From the NCBI RefSeq assembly GCF_003651185.1, contig NZ_RCDC01000004.1, forward strand, positions 916,659 to 980,658: a stretch of DNA of 64,000 nt. Reading direction: 5' to 3'. Position 1 is the first letter of the stretch. Each line of letters opens with the position of its first letter. This document shows, one piece after another, positions 20,364 through 34,099 of the stretch. The stretch comes from Stenotrophomonas rhizophila. Lineage in GTDB: Bacteria; Pseudomonadota; Gammaproteobacteria; Xanthomonadales; Xanthomonadaceae. The translations under genes and the position numbers were made by a program. The notes beneath the pieces are model-generated. The model was not told the DNA's origin and ran no database searches. It saw only the letters and a list, made by a program, of their open reading frames with translations.

Positions 20364-21308
20364 TCAGGCGTGGGCGAAATCCAGAGCCAGCACATCGGCG
20401 ATCCGGCCGGTGCCGTTCATCGCCATCAACAAGCGGTCCACACCGACCGCGACACCCGCGCAATCGGGCAGGTCCGGCAGCGCTGCGAGCAGGTGTTCAT
20501 CCAGCGGCGGCAGCACGTCGCCACGTGCGGTGCGTATCGCATGGTCGCGCTCGAAACGCGCGCGTTGCTCAACCGCGTCGTTCAGCTCGTGATAGCCATT
20601 GGCCAGTTCGACACTGCCCAGGTACAGCTCGAAACGCTCGGCCAGGGGCGGTGTACCGGGACGGATCCGGGCCAGTGCCGCCTGGGTCGCGGGCCAGTCA
20701 TGCACGACCGTCATGGTGTCGTCACGGAAGTGCGGCTGGATGCAGTGGGTCATCAGCAGATCGAGCCAATCGTCGCGGGTGAGCCCATCGGCATCGATGC
20801 GGATCTCGGCCAGCGGCGCCTGCAGCTGTTCCAGGTTGGCCTGGAACGGGTCCAGCCCGATGTGCCGCTGGTAGAGACCGCGGTAATCGATCACCTCCAA
20901 CGTGGCCTCGCGCTGGACCAGCTGCAGCGCGGCGCGCACCAGCTCGGCGGTCTCGCCCATCAAGCGGCGTTGATCCCAGCCGACCCGATACCACTCCAGC
21001 ATGGTGAACTCGGGGTTGTGGCGGCCACCGGCCTCGCCATTACGGAACACGCGGCCGAGTTCGTAACAGTCCCCCACCCCGGCGGCGAGCAGCCGCTTGA
21101 GCGGAAACTCCGGCGAGGTGCGTAGCCAGCGTTGCGGCGTGCCTGCATCCACGTGCCCGCTGAAGCGGGTGTGGAAGCTGTCGATGTTCGGCTCGGTATT
21201 GCCGGCGGCGGAGAGGATCGGCGTTTCCACCTCCAGCACATCGCGCGCGGCGAAGAAGCTGCGGATCAGCGCGTTGAGCGCGGCACGCTGGCGCAGCGCG
21301 GCGATCAT
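20364..21308 (-). CDS. epmA: Elongation factor P lysyltransferase
   Basis: A 314-residue class II lysyl-tRNA-synthetase-like enzyme without the anticodon domain (GenX/PoxA/YjeA). Motif 2 is FRNGEAGGRHNPEFTMLEWY and motif 3 is GVAVGVDRLLM. It attaches beta-lysine to elongation factor P, which relieves ribosome stalling at proline runs. The ATG start overlaps the stop of the upstream acetyltransferase gene by 4 bp (ATGA), so the two are translationally coupled. The efp and epmB genes are not in the window. Confidence 0.93.
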   Translation of the reverse strand: MIAALRQRAALNALIRSFFAARDVLEVETPILSAAGNTEPNIDSFHTRFSGHVDAGTPQRWLRTSPEFPLKRLLAAGVGDCYELGRVFRNGEAGGRHNPEFTMLEWYRVGWDQRRLMGETAELVRAALQLVQREATLEVIDYRGLYQRHIGLDPFQANLEQLQAPLAEIRIDADGLTRDDWLDLLMTHCIQPHFRDDTMTVVHDWPATQAALARIRPGTPPLAERFELYLGSVELANGYHELNDAVEQRARFERDHAIRTARGDVLPPLDEHLLAALPDLPDCAGVAVGVDRLLMAMNGTGRIADVLALDFAHA

Positions 21309-21790
21309 GCGCGCGCGTCCTTCAGGCGCTGGGCCAACGGCAGGGTGAGCAGATCGCGGGTGTCATCCACATAGCCGGTGGCCAGGTACAACCGGCGCGC
21401 CAGTTCGTTGTGGTGGTTTACCTCCAGGCGCATGCGTTCCACGCCCCGCGCATTGGCACGCTGCTCCAGAATCGCCAGCGCCTGCTTGCCGCGCCCTCTG
21501 CCGCGCGCGGCATGGGCCAGGTAGAGCTCGTCCAGCAGCGCGAAATGACCGCCCTGCTCCAGGCTGAAGCCCATCGCCAGCGCCCCATAACCCACCACAG
21601 CGCCCGCCTCGTCCAGCCACAACAACACTTCGCCATTGCGCGGATCTTCCAGCAGTGCGGCCAAGGCATTGCGGACCCGGGTGTCGTCGAAATCGAGTTT
21701 ATCTTCGGCGTAGAAATCACGCATCAGCCCGATCAACAGCGCGGTGTCAGCCACGGTGGCCAGGCGGAAATCAAGGGGAATGGTCTGCAT
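21305..21790 (-). CDS. GNAT-family N-acetyltransferase
   Basis: The 161-residue protein has a GNAT fold: the acetyl-CoA loop is seen as ARGRGRGKQAL, preceded by the strand ALLDELYLA and followed by LEVNHHNELARRLYLATGYV. The substrate is unknown. The start was set at ATG 21790, which has an AAGAGAG site. It begins 14 bp after the ligA stop and ends in a 4-bp overlap with epmA, so ligA, this gene and epmA probably form one operon. Confidence 0.87.
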   Translation of the reverse strand: MQTIPLDFRLATVADTALLIGLMRDFYAEDKLDFDDTRVRNALAALLEDPRNGEVLLWLDEAGAVVGYGALAMGFSLEQGGHFALLDELYLAHAARGRGRGKQALAILEQRANARGVERMRLEVNHHNELARRLYLATGYVDDTRDLLTLPLAQRLKDARA

Positions 21791-21804
21791 GCGATCTCTC
21801 TTGT

Positions 21805-25515
<3,711 letters not shown>

Positions 25516-25546
25516 ATGTAGCGCCGACCGTTGGTCGGCTCTACAT
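25516..25546. repeat. GTAG-type REP hairpin between convergent genes
   Basis: Arms ATGTAGCGCCGACC (25516-25529) and GGTCGGCTCTACAT (25533-25546) pair over 14 bp with one mismatch around a GTT loop. It fills the gap between the convergent aminotransferase and zipA genes and may act as a bidirectional terminator. Confidence 0.8.
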
Positions 25547-25548
25547 GA

Positions 25549-26286
25549 TCACCAACGCGGTGCTTTGGTCAGCGGCGGGGCCTGGTGCTGGCGGTCGTAG
25601 GCACGCAGTTCGTCGCGGATGTGCGCGATGCGCTGGCGGCCCAGGGCGTTGCGACTGTCATCGAGCACCACGCCATCGAGCAGTTCGCCCATGCGCTGCA
25701 CGGTCGGCAGCATCTTTTCCCAGGCGTCCAGCGCGGTCAGCGGCGCCGGCAGGGTCAAGAAGAAGGCGATCGCCGGCGTTTCCATCTCGCGGATGTTGGC
25801 CATGTCGAAACTGCCCGGCTTCATGATGCTGGCCATCGAGAAGATCGGGCCACGCTCGGGGTGGCCTTCGACCAGACGGTGGAAGACATTCATGTGGCCG
25901 AACACCAGGCCGGTCTTTTCCGCAGCGACGACGATGTCTTCGCCACGCAGCTGCTCACCGGCACGGGCGGCCACGAACAGCGAGACGATCTTGTCGAAAT
26001 CCTGGGTGGTGCGCTTGCCAAGGTCACTGGCCGGACCGGCATCCACCTCGGGCAGGCCGAGTTCGGGCTGGGTCACGCCGTCTTCGCCCACCACGGGCGC
26101 AGCGCCGTCGGCCGGGATCTCGCCCTCGCCCAGTACGGGCTCGCGGCGCTGGCCGTTGGTGCCTTCGGCACCCTCGACGCGGCGGCCCTGCATTTTCTTT
26201 TTCGGACGGCCAAACAGGAAGATCGCAGCGATCAACAGCAGGCCGGCGGCCAGGATGCCGATGCGGAGCAGTGCCATGTCGGACAT
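25549..26286 (-). CDS. zipA: Cell division protein ZipA
   Basis: The 245-residue protein has an N-terminal membrane anchor (residues 5-25, ALLRIGILAAGLLLIAAIFL), a basic GRPKKK stop-transfer segment, an acidic Pro/Gly-rich linker and a C-terminal FtsZ-binding domain (about 115-235, with KTGLVFGHMNVFHR and GSFDMANI). It tethers FtsZ to the membrane at the division site. Its place next to ligA and smc is typical of gammaproteobacteria. It follows smc after 47 bp on the same strand. Confidence 0.94.
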   Translation of the reverse strand: MSDMALLRIGILAAGLLLIAAIFLFGRPKKKMQGRRVEGAEGTNGQRREPVLGEGEIPADGAAPVVGEDGVTQPELGLPEVDAGPASDLGKRTTQDFDKIVSLFVAARAGEQLRGEDIVVAAEKTGLVFGHMNVFHRLVEGHPERGPIFSMASIMKPGSFDMANIREMETPAIAFFLTLPAPLTALDAWEKMLPTVQRMGELLDGVVLDDSRNALGRQRIAHIRDELRAYDRQHQAPPLTKAPRW

Positions 26287-26333
26287 TCGGGAGGTTCTCC
26301 GGCTAAATCATTCAGGTACTTAAGGATGGCACG

Positions 26334-29300
26334 TCACGCCGCGCCCGCCAATCGTGCGGCTTCCTCCAGGTCGACACTGACCAGTCGGCTGACGCCCGGT
26401 TCGCGCATGGTCACGCCGGAAAGCTGGTGCGCCGCCTCCATCGTGGCCTTGTTGTGGCTCACAAACAGGAACTGAACCTTCTCGCTCATTTCCTTGACCA
26501 TGTTGGCCAGGCGGCCGACGTTGGCTTCGTCCAGTGGCGCGTCCACCTCGTCCAGCAGGCAGAACGGCGCCGGGTTGAGCTGGAAGATCGCAAACACCAG
26601 CGCCACCGCGGTCATCGCCTTCTCGCCACCGGACAGCAGCGAGATGCTCGATACCCGCTTGCCCGGCGGCCGCGCCATGATCGCAACACCGGTGTCGAGC
26701 AGGTCTTCACCTGTCAATTCCAGATACGCGTGGCCACCACCGAACAGGCGCGGATACAGCTGCTGCACGCCGGCATTGACCCGGTCGAAGGTGTCCTTGA
26801 AGCGGCCGCGGGTCTCGCGGTCGATCTTGCGGATCGCGTCTTCCAGGGTTTCCAGCGCGGTGGTGAGGTCGGTGTTCTGGGCGTCCAGGTATTCCGAACG
26901 CTGCGAGGCCTCGCCGTATTCCTGGATGGCGGCCAGGTTCACCGGCTCCAGGCGGCGCATGCGGCCGTCGATCTGATGGACCGTCTGCTCCCAGTCGGTG
27001 ATGCGCGCATCCTCGGGCAGGCCGTTGATCACGTCCTGCAGCACGAACCCGGCCTTCTCCACCGAGGCCGACAGCTGGTCGGCGCTGAGCACCAGCGCCT
27101 GCTGATCCAGCTTGCGCTGGGAAATCCGCTCGCGCTGCGCCAGCGCCTGTTCGTCGCGCTGATGGCGGGTCTGTTCGAAGGTGCGCAGCTCGGCATCGAT
27201 GCCATCCAGCAGCGTACGGGCCTCACCGAGCACGCGGTCTGCACGCACGCGCTCGCCGAGCGCGTTCTGGTGTTCGGCTTCGAGCGTCTTGACCGGCGAA
27301 TCGCCTTCGTCGAGCTGCGAGTGCAGTTCGCCCAAGCGGGTATCCAGCTGCCCGCGCTGCGTGCTCATGCGCTCCAGTGCCTGGCTCAGCGAGGCGATCT
27401 GCGCCCGTTGTGATTCCAGGGTCAGTGCCAGCGAGTGCGCCGCCTCGCGTACGTTGCGCGCCTGGTCGCGCGCCTGATCGCGCGCATCGGTGAGCTGGCG
27501 GCGCTCGCCCTCCAGCGCGGCGCGGACCGATTCCAGATCGCCCATGCTGGTGACCGCATCGTCCAGCCGCGCGCGCGCTTCGCGCACCTGCTCGCGGCCG
27601 GCATCCAGCGTTTCCAGCAGTTGCACCAGCTCGCCTTCGATGCGATCGATGCGGGTGCGTGCGGCCTCCACTTTGCCCTGCTGGCTCTGCAGCTGACCGC
27701 CGAGTTCGGACACGCTGCGATGCGCCAGGTACAGCTCGCGCTGCGCGTCTTCGCGCTGCTGCTCACCCGCCAGCAACTGGTCACGGAAACCGGACAACTG
27801 CTGTTCCAGGGCCGCTTCGCGGTCCTGCAGGGTTTCAATCTGCTCGCGCAGGGTGACGATCTCGCGCTCACGCAGCAGCGCGCCCTGCTTGGCCGCGCCG
27901 GAGCGCGACACGCGCACCCAGCCCTCGCCCAAGCGCTCGCCACCGCGGGTAATGACCGAATCGCCCTCACCCAGCGTCGCCTGCAGTGCACGCGCGGCCT
28001 CGAGATCCTCGGCGGCATGCAGGCGCGCCAGCAGGCGACGGATCGCCGTCGGGCCCTGCACTTTCGCGGCCAAGGAGGTCGGGGCGACGTCCAGCGCGGC
28101 CTGCTCGGCAGAGACCAGCGCGATGCGGCCTTCGCCGAGTTCGCCCAGCGCATCCACCAGCGATTCCGGTGCATCGACCAACACACCTTCGATCAGCTGA
28201 CCGAGCGCGCTTTCCACGGCGTTTTCCCAGCCACTCTCCACGGTCAGGCGCTCACCGACGCGCGCGCCGGAATCCAGCCCACGCGCCTTCAGCCATGCCA
28301 CCGCAGCGCCCTGCTCCTGGCCCAGCGCGGCCTGCTGCAGGGTTTCCAGCGAGGACAAACGGCCGCGTGCGGCCTGGGCCTGCTTGCGGATCTCGGCCAG
28401 CTCGGTCTGGCCGGTACGCTGGCGATCCTGCAGCCCGGCCACGACAAGTTTGCGTTCTTCCACCTGTTCGTTGAGCGTGTCCAGCGAGGCCTTCTGGGTC
28501 TCGTGCTGGATGTGCAGCTCCTCGAACACCTCGGCCAATGCGTCCAGATCCAGCCCGGTGCGCTCGGCCTGCAGCGACTCGCGGCGGCGGTCGGCTTCCA
28601 GCACCTGGCGGTCCAGATAGTCCACGCGGGTACGTTCAACTTCACCGGCGCGCGAGGCTTCCGAGGTATTGCGGGTATGGGCTTCCCAGCGCTGCTGCCA
28701 ATCGGCCAGACGGGCCTCGGCGTCGCGCAGGGCTTCCTGCTTGATTTCGTTCTCTTCCTGCAGCTGCTCCAGGCGCGGCTCGGCGTCATCGACCGCCTCG
28801 CGCAGCACCATCAGCTTGGCCTCATCGCCACTGATGTGCTGGCCCAGATCGGCCAGTGCCTGCTGGGCTTCATCGCGCGCCTTGTTGAGTCGCTGCGACA
28901 TCTCGCGCTGATGCTGGATCTGCTGCTCAAGGCGCGCCAGCGTACTGCCGACCTGGTACACCTCGGCCTGCGCGGTGTTGAGCGCATCGGAGGCTTCTTC
29001 GCGGCGCAGGCGGCTGGTTTCAATGCGGGCTTCGGCGTCACGCTGTTCGGCGATCAACTGCTGCAGGCGCGTTTCCTCGCGCGACAGCGCTTCGCGCAGG
29101 CCCCCGAGGCGCCCATCCAGGCCGCGGTACTCCAGCGCCTTCCACTCGGCATCCTTGACCTTGCGCTCTTCCTGCAACGCCTGGTACTGCTCGGCCTGGC
29201 GCGCCTGGCGCTTGAGGTGTTCGAGCTGCTTGCCGATTTCCTCGCGCAGGTCGCCCAGGCGATCCAGGTTTTCGCGGGTATGCCGGATGCGGGTTTCAGT

Positions 29301-29837
29301 TTCCTTGCGGCGCTCCTTGTACTTGGAGATGCCGGCGGCTTCTTCCAGATACACACGCAGGTCTTCGGGCCGGGCCTCGATGATCTTGCTGATCATGCCC
29401 TGCTCGATGATCGAGTAGCTGCGCGGCCCCAGGCCGGTGCCGAGGAACAGATCGGTGATGTCGCGGCGGCGGCACTTGGTGCCGTTGAGGTAGTAGTTGC
29501 TGCTGCCATCGCGGCTGACGGTACGCTTCACCGAGATCTCGTTGAACGAGGCGTACTCGCCGGTGATGGTGTGGTCGGTGTTGTCGAAGATCAGTTCGAC
29601 GGTGGCCTGCGAGACGGGCTTGCGGGCGGAGGAGCCGGAGAAGATGACGTCGGTGAGCGAGTCGCCGCGCAGGCGGCTGGCGGAGCTTTCGCCCATGACC
29701 CAGCGCACGGCGTCGATGATGTTCGATTTGCCACAGCCATTGGGCCCCACCACGCCGGTCATGTTGGTCGGCAGGTGCAGCGTGGTCGGATCGACGAAGG
29801 ATTTGAATCCGGACAGCTTGATCGTGGACAGACGCAT
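26334..29837 (-). CDS. smc: Chromosome segregation ATPase SMC
   Basis: A 1167-residue SMC protein. The Walker A is GPNGCGKSN (about 31-39), followed by long heptad coiled coils (about 170-500 and 670-1000), a hinge (about 510-660, with GLDSGARVGERL) and a C-terminal head with LSGGEKAMTAVAL and the Walker B CLLDEVDAPLD. It forms the core of the SMC-ScpAB condensin that organises the chromosome. The start was placed at MRLSTIKLSGFKSF, the normal SMC N-terminus. scpA and scpB are not nearby. A gene-free stretch of 864 bp lies upstream. Confidence 0.97.
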   Translation of the reverse strand: MRLSTIKLSGFKSFVDPTTLHLPTNMTGVVGPNGCGKSNIIDAVRWVMGESSASRLRGDSLTDVIFSGSSARKPVSQATVELIFDNTDHTITGEYASFNEISVKRTVSRDGSSNYYLNGTKCRRRDITDLFLGTGLGPRSYSIIEQGMISKIIEARPEDLRVYLEEAAGISKYKERRKETETRIRHTRENLDRLGDLREEIGKQLEHLKRQARQAEQYQALQEERKVKDAEWKALEYRGLDGRLGGLREALSREETRLQQLIAEQRDAEARIETSRLRREEASDALNTAQAEVYQVGSTLARLEQQIQHQREMSQRLNKARDEAQQALADLGQHISGDEAKLMVLREAVDDAEPRLEQLQEENEIKQEALRDAEARLADWQQRWEAHTRNTSEASRAGEVERTRVDYLDRQVLEADRRRESLQAERTGLDLDALAEVFEELHIQHETQKASLDTLNEQVEERKLVVAGLQDRQRTGQTELAEIRKQAQAARGRLSSLETLQQAALGQEQGAAVAWLKARGLDSGARVGERLTVESGWENAVESALGQLIEGVLVDAPESLVDALGELGEGRIALVSAEQAALDVAPTSLAAKVQGPTAIRRLLARLHAAEDLEAARALQATLGEGDSVITRGGERLGEGWVRVSRSGAAKQGALLREREIVTLREQIETLQDREAALEQQLSGFRDQLLAGEQQREDAQRELYLAHRSVSELGGQLQSQQGKVEAARTRIDRIEGELVQLLETLDAGREQVREARARLDDAVTSMGDLESVRAALEGERRQLTDARDQARDQARNVREAAHSLALTLESQRAQIASLSQALERMSTQRGQLDTRLGELHSQLDEGDSPVKTLEAEHQNALGERVRADRVLGEARTLLDGIDAELRTFEQTRHQRDEQALAQRERISQRKLDQQALVLSADQLSASVEKAGFVLQDVINGLPEDARITDWEQTVHQIDGRMRRLEPVNLAAIQEYGEASQRSEYLDAQNTDLTTALETLEDAIRKIDRETRGRFKDTFDRVNAGVQQLYPRLFGGGHAYLELTGEDLLDTGVAIMARPPGKRVSSISLLSGGEKAMTAVALVFAIFQLNPAPFCLLDEVDAPLDEANVGRLANMVKEMSEKVQFLFVSHNKATMEAAHQLSGVTMREPGVSRLVSVDLEEAARLAGAA

Positions 29838-29963
29838 GGCGTGATGGTTTTCCGGGCGAAGGCCTGAAGCGACCCCCACCATGGTGGATTACGGAGCGGA
29901 TTTACCCTTCAAGCCATTGATGTTGCAGGGTTTCAATGGCCCCGGGGGCGACGCGATAGCCTG

Positions 29964-29969
29964 AGTATA
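29964..29969 (-). promoter_or_regulatory. Possible smc -10 box
   Basis: TATACT on the minus strand lies 127 bp before the smc start. No good -35 hexamer is found at the usual distance, so this is tentative. Confidence 0.3.
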
Positions 29970-30007
29970 ACGGGGCGGGTGTTCAGCGGGCTGCGGGGGT
30001 TGGTGTT

Positions 30008-30031
30008 GGCCGTGGCCGTGGCCGTGGCCGT
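30008..30031 (+). repeat. GGCCGT hexamer microsatellite (x4)
   Basis: Four perfect tandem copies of GGCCGT lie 52 bp before structured element A. Confidence 0.75.
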
Positions 30032-30083
30032 GCAGCCGTAGCCAGAGCCAGAGCAGAAGCGGCATTTCAGGTTGGTGCGTGGC

Positions 30084-30191
30084 GGGACGGCGTGGGGGGG
30101 GTCGCGGGACCCGCCGTGAACCCGTCCATGGGGGCTCATAAGGCGCCATCCATGGCGCCTTATGGTCCCGCCACCCCACCCACGCCATCCC
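30084..30191 (+). repeat. Structured intergenic element, copy A
   Basis: This 108-bp element has outer arms at 30084-30111 and 30164-30191 that pair at 25 of 28 positions. Between them lie a 25-nt segment (30112-30136, containing CCGTCCATGGGGGCT) and an inner perfect 13-bp hairpin, CATAAGGCGCCAT / ATGGCGCCTTATG with a CC loop, at 30137-30164. Its right side touches the outer arm. The same plan recurs in copies B, C and D with different arm sequences. Confidence 0.8.
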
Positions 30192-30326
30192 GTAGACACA
30201 TGGCTGGTGTGCAGGCTGAGAGCCAAGGCATGGCAGCCTTGGATTGACCTGGCCTGGCCTGACCCGAGCGGAATGACTCAAATCGAGCTGAGCCGCCATC
30301 GTCTGTGCGTCGGAACGGCGCGGGAG

Positions 30327-30389
30327 AGCCACGCCATGCGTGGCTGGGGGACGGGGAAGCAAGAACATCCACGCATGGCGTGGATCTAC
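30327..30389. repeat. REP dimer inside the A/B interval
   Basis: Two palindromes face each other: AGCCACGC / GCGTGGCT with a CAT loop (30327-30345) and ATCCACGC / GCGTGGAT with an ATG loop (30367-30385), the second ending in CTAC (30386-30389). The sequence GTAGATCCACGCCATGCG on the minus strand is the usual form of GTAG-type Stenotrophomonas repeats. Confidence 0.75.
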
Positions 30390-30485
30390 CTGAGAGCTGG
30401 ACCACCAACATGCCGGCTTGGGTACCGCCCGCCACAGCCGGCGGACGCCAGCTCTTCCAACCGCCCGGACCGGACATTTGGCTGG

Positions 30486-30593
30486 AGGGTGCCGGGTAGC
30501 CTGGGCCGGGACCGTAATGCGCCATGGATGGCGCATTACGAGCCCCCATGGATGGGTTTACGGCGGGTCCCGGCCCAGGCTACCCGGCGCACT
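30486..30593 (-). repeat. Structured intergenic element, copy B
   Basis: Copy B is in reverse orientation to A. Its outer arms contain a perfect 23-bp match (30491-30513 with 30566-30588). The inner hairpin is a perfect 13-bp stem CGTAATGCGCCAT / ATGGCGCATTACG with a GG loop (30513-30540), and the conserved 25-nt segment follows (30541-30565). The arm sequence (GCCGGGTAGCCTGGGCC) differs from that of A, yet pairing is complete. Confidence 0.8.
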
Positions 30594-30641
30594 CCCACCG
30601 ATGTCATCAAGGCGCCCAGCCGCTGCCGCTGCCGTTGCCAC

Positions 30642-30675
30642 AAACAAAAACGGGCACCCTCGCGGGCGCCCGTTT
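30642..30675 (-). terminator. Terminator of the rpsF-rpsR-rplI operon
   Basis: On the minus strand a 12-bp stem, AAACGGGCGCCC / GGGTGCCCGTTT, with a 4-nt loop is followed by TTGTTTG. It lies about 30 bp past the rplI stop. Confidence 0.85.
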
Positions 30676-30701
30676 CAGTGACTCCCGCCTTTCGGCAGGG
30701 A

Positions 30702-31154
30702 TCAGGCCTTTTCGGCTTCCACAACCACCTTGACGGTGGTTTCCACGTCGGCGTGCAGGTGAACAGTCACCTCGTACTCGCCCACGTTGCGGAACGCGCC
30801 TTCGCCCAGGATCACTTCGCTCTTTTCCAGCGGCAGGCCGACAGCGGTGAAGGCTTCGGCGATATCGCGCGGGCCAACCGAACCGTACAACTTGCCTTCG
30901 GTCGACGCGTTCGCAGCGATCGTGACGCTCTTGCCTTCCAGCTTCGCCTTGCGGGCTTCGGCGTCAGCGTGGATCGACTGGGCCTTGGCTTCGTAATCAG
31001 CGCGCTTGGCTTCGAACTCAGCCACGTTGGTCGCGGTGGCCGGAACGGCCTTGCCGGTCGGGACGAGGAAGTTGCGGCCGTAGCCCGGCTTCACGTCGAC
31101 CAGATCGCCCAGACCGCCGAGGTTGGTGACCTTCTGAAGAAGAATCAGCTTCAT
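30702..31154 (-). CDS. rplI: Ribosomal protein bL9
   Basis: A 150-residue large-subunit protein. The N-terminal domain [19 protein letters not shown] with the GYGRNFLVP motif is diagnostic, followed by a long helix and a C-terminal domain ending EVEA-like. It binds 23S rRNA at the base of the L1 stalk. Last gene of the rpsF-rpsR-rplI operon; a 154-bp gap with a short hairpin separates it from rpsR. Confidence 0.98.
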   Translation of the reverse strand: MKLILLQKVTNLGGLGDLVDVKPGYGRNFLVPTGKAVPATATNVAEFEAKRADYEAKAQSIHADAEARKAKLEGKSVTIAANASTEGKLYGSVGPRDIAEAFTAVGLPLEKSEVILGEGAFRNVGEYEVTVHLHADVETTVKVVVEAEKA

Positions 31155-31308
31155 GGTGTAGCTCCAAATATGTATTCGTTAGCGAGGCTCAGGCCCCGCA
31201 GCGGATGGCTGTCCGAATATCCGAACGGCGAATCCTTAAACCGCCCGACGCTTTACAGCGCGGGCGGCCGGATCCGCGAAAGCGGCGACTCGAAGTCGCC
31301 AGCCTTCA

Positions 31309-31539
31309 TCAGACGTCGTGGTTGTCGGTGTACGGGATCAGGGCCAGGAAACGGGCGCGCTTGACGGCCGTTGCCAGCTGGCGCTGGTACTTCGACTTGG
31401 TACCGGTCACGCGGCTCGGCACGATCTTGCCGTTCTCGGTGAGGTACTGGCGCAGGGTGTTGAGATCCTTGTAATCGATCTCCTTGACACCTTCGGCCGT
31501 GAACTTGCAGAACTTGCGACGACGGAAGAACTTGGACAT
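31309..31539 (-). CDS. rpsR: Ribosomal protein bS18
   Basis: The 76-residue small-subunit protein has the typical N-terminus [13 protein letters not shown] and the core [21 protein letters not shown]. It forms a heterodimer with bS6 on the 30S platform. It starts 11 bp after the rpsF stop. The priB gene found between them in E. coli is absent. Confidence 0.98.
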   Translation of the reverse strand: MSKFFRRRKFCKFTAEGVKEIDYKDLNTLRQYLTENGKIVPSRVTGTKSKYQRQLATAVKRARFLALIPYTDNHDV

Positions 31540-31550
31540 GTCAGTGCTCC

Positions 31551-31991
31551 TTAAGCGGCCGAAGCGGCGTCTTCGCCGGCATCGGTGTCAGCGGCGGCGG
31601 GGGTGGTTTCACCTTCTTCGTCATCACGACGACGACGCTCGCCACGCTCGGGCTTGTCACCCTTCTCGTCCTTGCTCTTCATGATCAGCGACTGCTCGGT
31701 GTCAGCTTCGTCACGCTTGATGACGAGGTTGCGCAGCACGGCGTCGTTGAAGCGGAAGCTTTCCACCAGCTCGCTCAGCACGGCCTGGTCGCACTCAATG
31801 TTGAGCATGACGTAGTGGGCCTTCACCAGGTTCTGGATCGGGTAAGCCAGCTGACGACGGCCCCAATCTTCCAGACGATGGATGGTGCCGTTGCCGTTCT
31901 CGACCAGCGCCTTGTAGCGCTCGATCATGGCCGGGACCTGTTCGCTCTGGTCCGGATGGACCAGGAACACGACTTCGTAATGACGACTCAT
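31551..31991 (-). CDS. rpsF: Ribosomal protein bS6
   Basis: The 146-residue small-subunit protein begins [19 protein letters not shown], with the bS6 core up to about residue 105. After that it has a charged, low-complexity tail (many Arg, Glu and Asp, then Ala/Thr). In E. coli the bS6 tail is polyglutamylated by RimK; here the tail ends in Ala, so that modification is not expected in the same form. First gene of the operon. Confidence 0.97.
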   Translation of the reverse strand: MSRHYEVVFLVHPDQSEQVPAMIERYKALVENGNGTIHRLEDWGRRQLAYPIQNLVKAHYVMLNIECDQAVLSELVESFRFNDAVLRNLVIKRDEADTEQSLIMKSKDEKGDKPERGERRRRDDEEGETTPAAADTDAGEDAASAA

Positions 31992-32012
31992 GTGTTTTTA
32001 CCTTTCGGATGT

Positions 32013-32027
32013 GGCCCTTTGAGGGCC
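32013..32027 (-). promoter_or_regulatory. Possible bS6:bS18 leader hairpin
   Basis: The rpsF leader contains a 6-bp hairpin GGCCCT / AGGGCC with a CAA loop close to the ribosome site. A second leader hairpin, CCTGCC / GGCAGG, lies upstream at about 32065-32085. In many bacteria a leader hairpin is bound by the bS6:bS18 dimer for autoregulation. I cannot confirm the CCG bulge geometry by eye. Confidence 0.3.
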
Positions 32028-32094
32028 GGACAGCCCCCCGCAGGTGAACGCGGTGGGGCAAGGGTCCTGCCCGGAATCAGGCAGGAAGCCGCGC

Positions 32095-32123
32095 ATTGTG
32101 GCAGCAGAAGGGGTTTCAGGCAA
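32095..32123 (-). promoter_or_regulatory. Promoter of the rpsF operon
   Basis: On the minus strand, TTGCCT, a 17-bp spacer and CACAAT lie about 105 bp upstream of the rpsF start, leaving a long leader. Confidence 0.5.
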
Positions 32124-32158
32124 GCCGGGCGGGCTGAACAGGCCCGGCGCGCGGGCGA

Positions 32159-32497
32159 TCAGGCCTTGTCGGCCTCGGTCGTGAAACTCTCGCCGCAGCC
32201 GCATTCCGCGGTCGCGTTCGGGTTCCTGAACGTGAAGGTCTCGCTCAGCCCGTGCTTGCCGAAGTCGATCTCGGTGCCGTCCACCAGCTCCAGGCTGGTG
32301 GCATCCACATAGATGCGGACCCCGTCCTGCTCGAAAACGGTGTCGCCTTCGCGCTCATCGCGGGCCAGATCGGTGATGTGCCCCCAGCCGGAACAGCCGG
32401 TGCGGGTCACGCCGAAACGCAGGCCCAGCGCACCGGGGGTCTGCTCGACGAACTTCTGCACACGGGCAAAGGCAACAGGGGTAAGGCTTACGGCCAT
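32159..32497 (-). CDS. IscA/HesB-type iron-sulfur assembly protein
   Basis: This 112-residue A-type carrier has the three conserved cysteines: Cys35 in GCSGWGH and Cys99 and Cys101 in CGCGESF. It probably carries Fe-S clusters or iron to target enzymes. GCSGWGH replaces the more usual GCSGxxY, as in the stand-alone IscA-like proteins of Xanthomonadaceae. ATG 32497 has GGAG 9 nt upstream. It is not within an isc or suf operon here, and asnS is divergent from it. Confidence 0.9.
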   Translation of the reverse strand: MAVSLTPVAFARVQKFVEQTPGALGLRFGVTRTGCSGWGHITDLARDEREGDTVFEQDGVRIYVDATSLELVDGTEIDFGKHGLSETFTFRNPNATAECGCGESFTTEADKA

Positions 32498-32524
32498 GAC
32501 AGGCAACTCCAGCGGATCGTGATC

Positions 32525-32530
32525 ATTATA
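32525..32530 (-). promoter_or_regulatory. -10 box of the IscA-like gene
   Basis: A perfect TATAAT on the minus strand lies 28 bp before the ATG. The -35 region is poor. Confidence 0.4.
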
Positions 32531-32681
32531 GAGGGTATGGCGCGGCCCGGCCTCGGCGGCCGCAGCTGCGGTTCACACGGCGCGCAGCCCCGGGGGACGC
32601 GAGAAATGCCTCGCAAGCCGAACACCGCACCCGTTAAACTCCGTGTTCAGAGATCGAGTCGATCAACAGAGGATTCAAGTC

Positions 32682-34076
<1,395 letters not shown>

Positions 34077-34099
34077 TCGACCTACGGAGGCACTGAACC

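Larger units (their letters stand above)
29838..30701. other. Long intergenic stretch between smc and rplI
   Basis: No credible gene is present. From left to right the stretch holds a possible smc -10 box (TATACT on the minus strand, 29964-29969), a GGCCGT hexamer repeat x4 (30008-30031), structured element A (30084-30191), a hairpin CCAAGGC / GCCTTGG (30223-30242), a REP dimer (30327-30389), structured element B (30486-30593), a CCGYTG hexamer x3 (30620-30637) and the rplI terminator. Open frames across it follow the hairpin repeats and are not conserved-looking proteins. Confidence 0.8.

Noticed and set aside
30162-31364. Long plus-strand frame running from the A element across rplI.
   Set aside because: It is antisense to rplI over much of its length and is otherwise hairpin repeat sequence.
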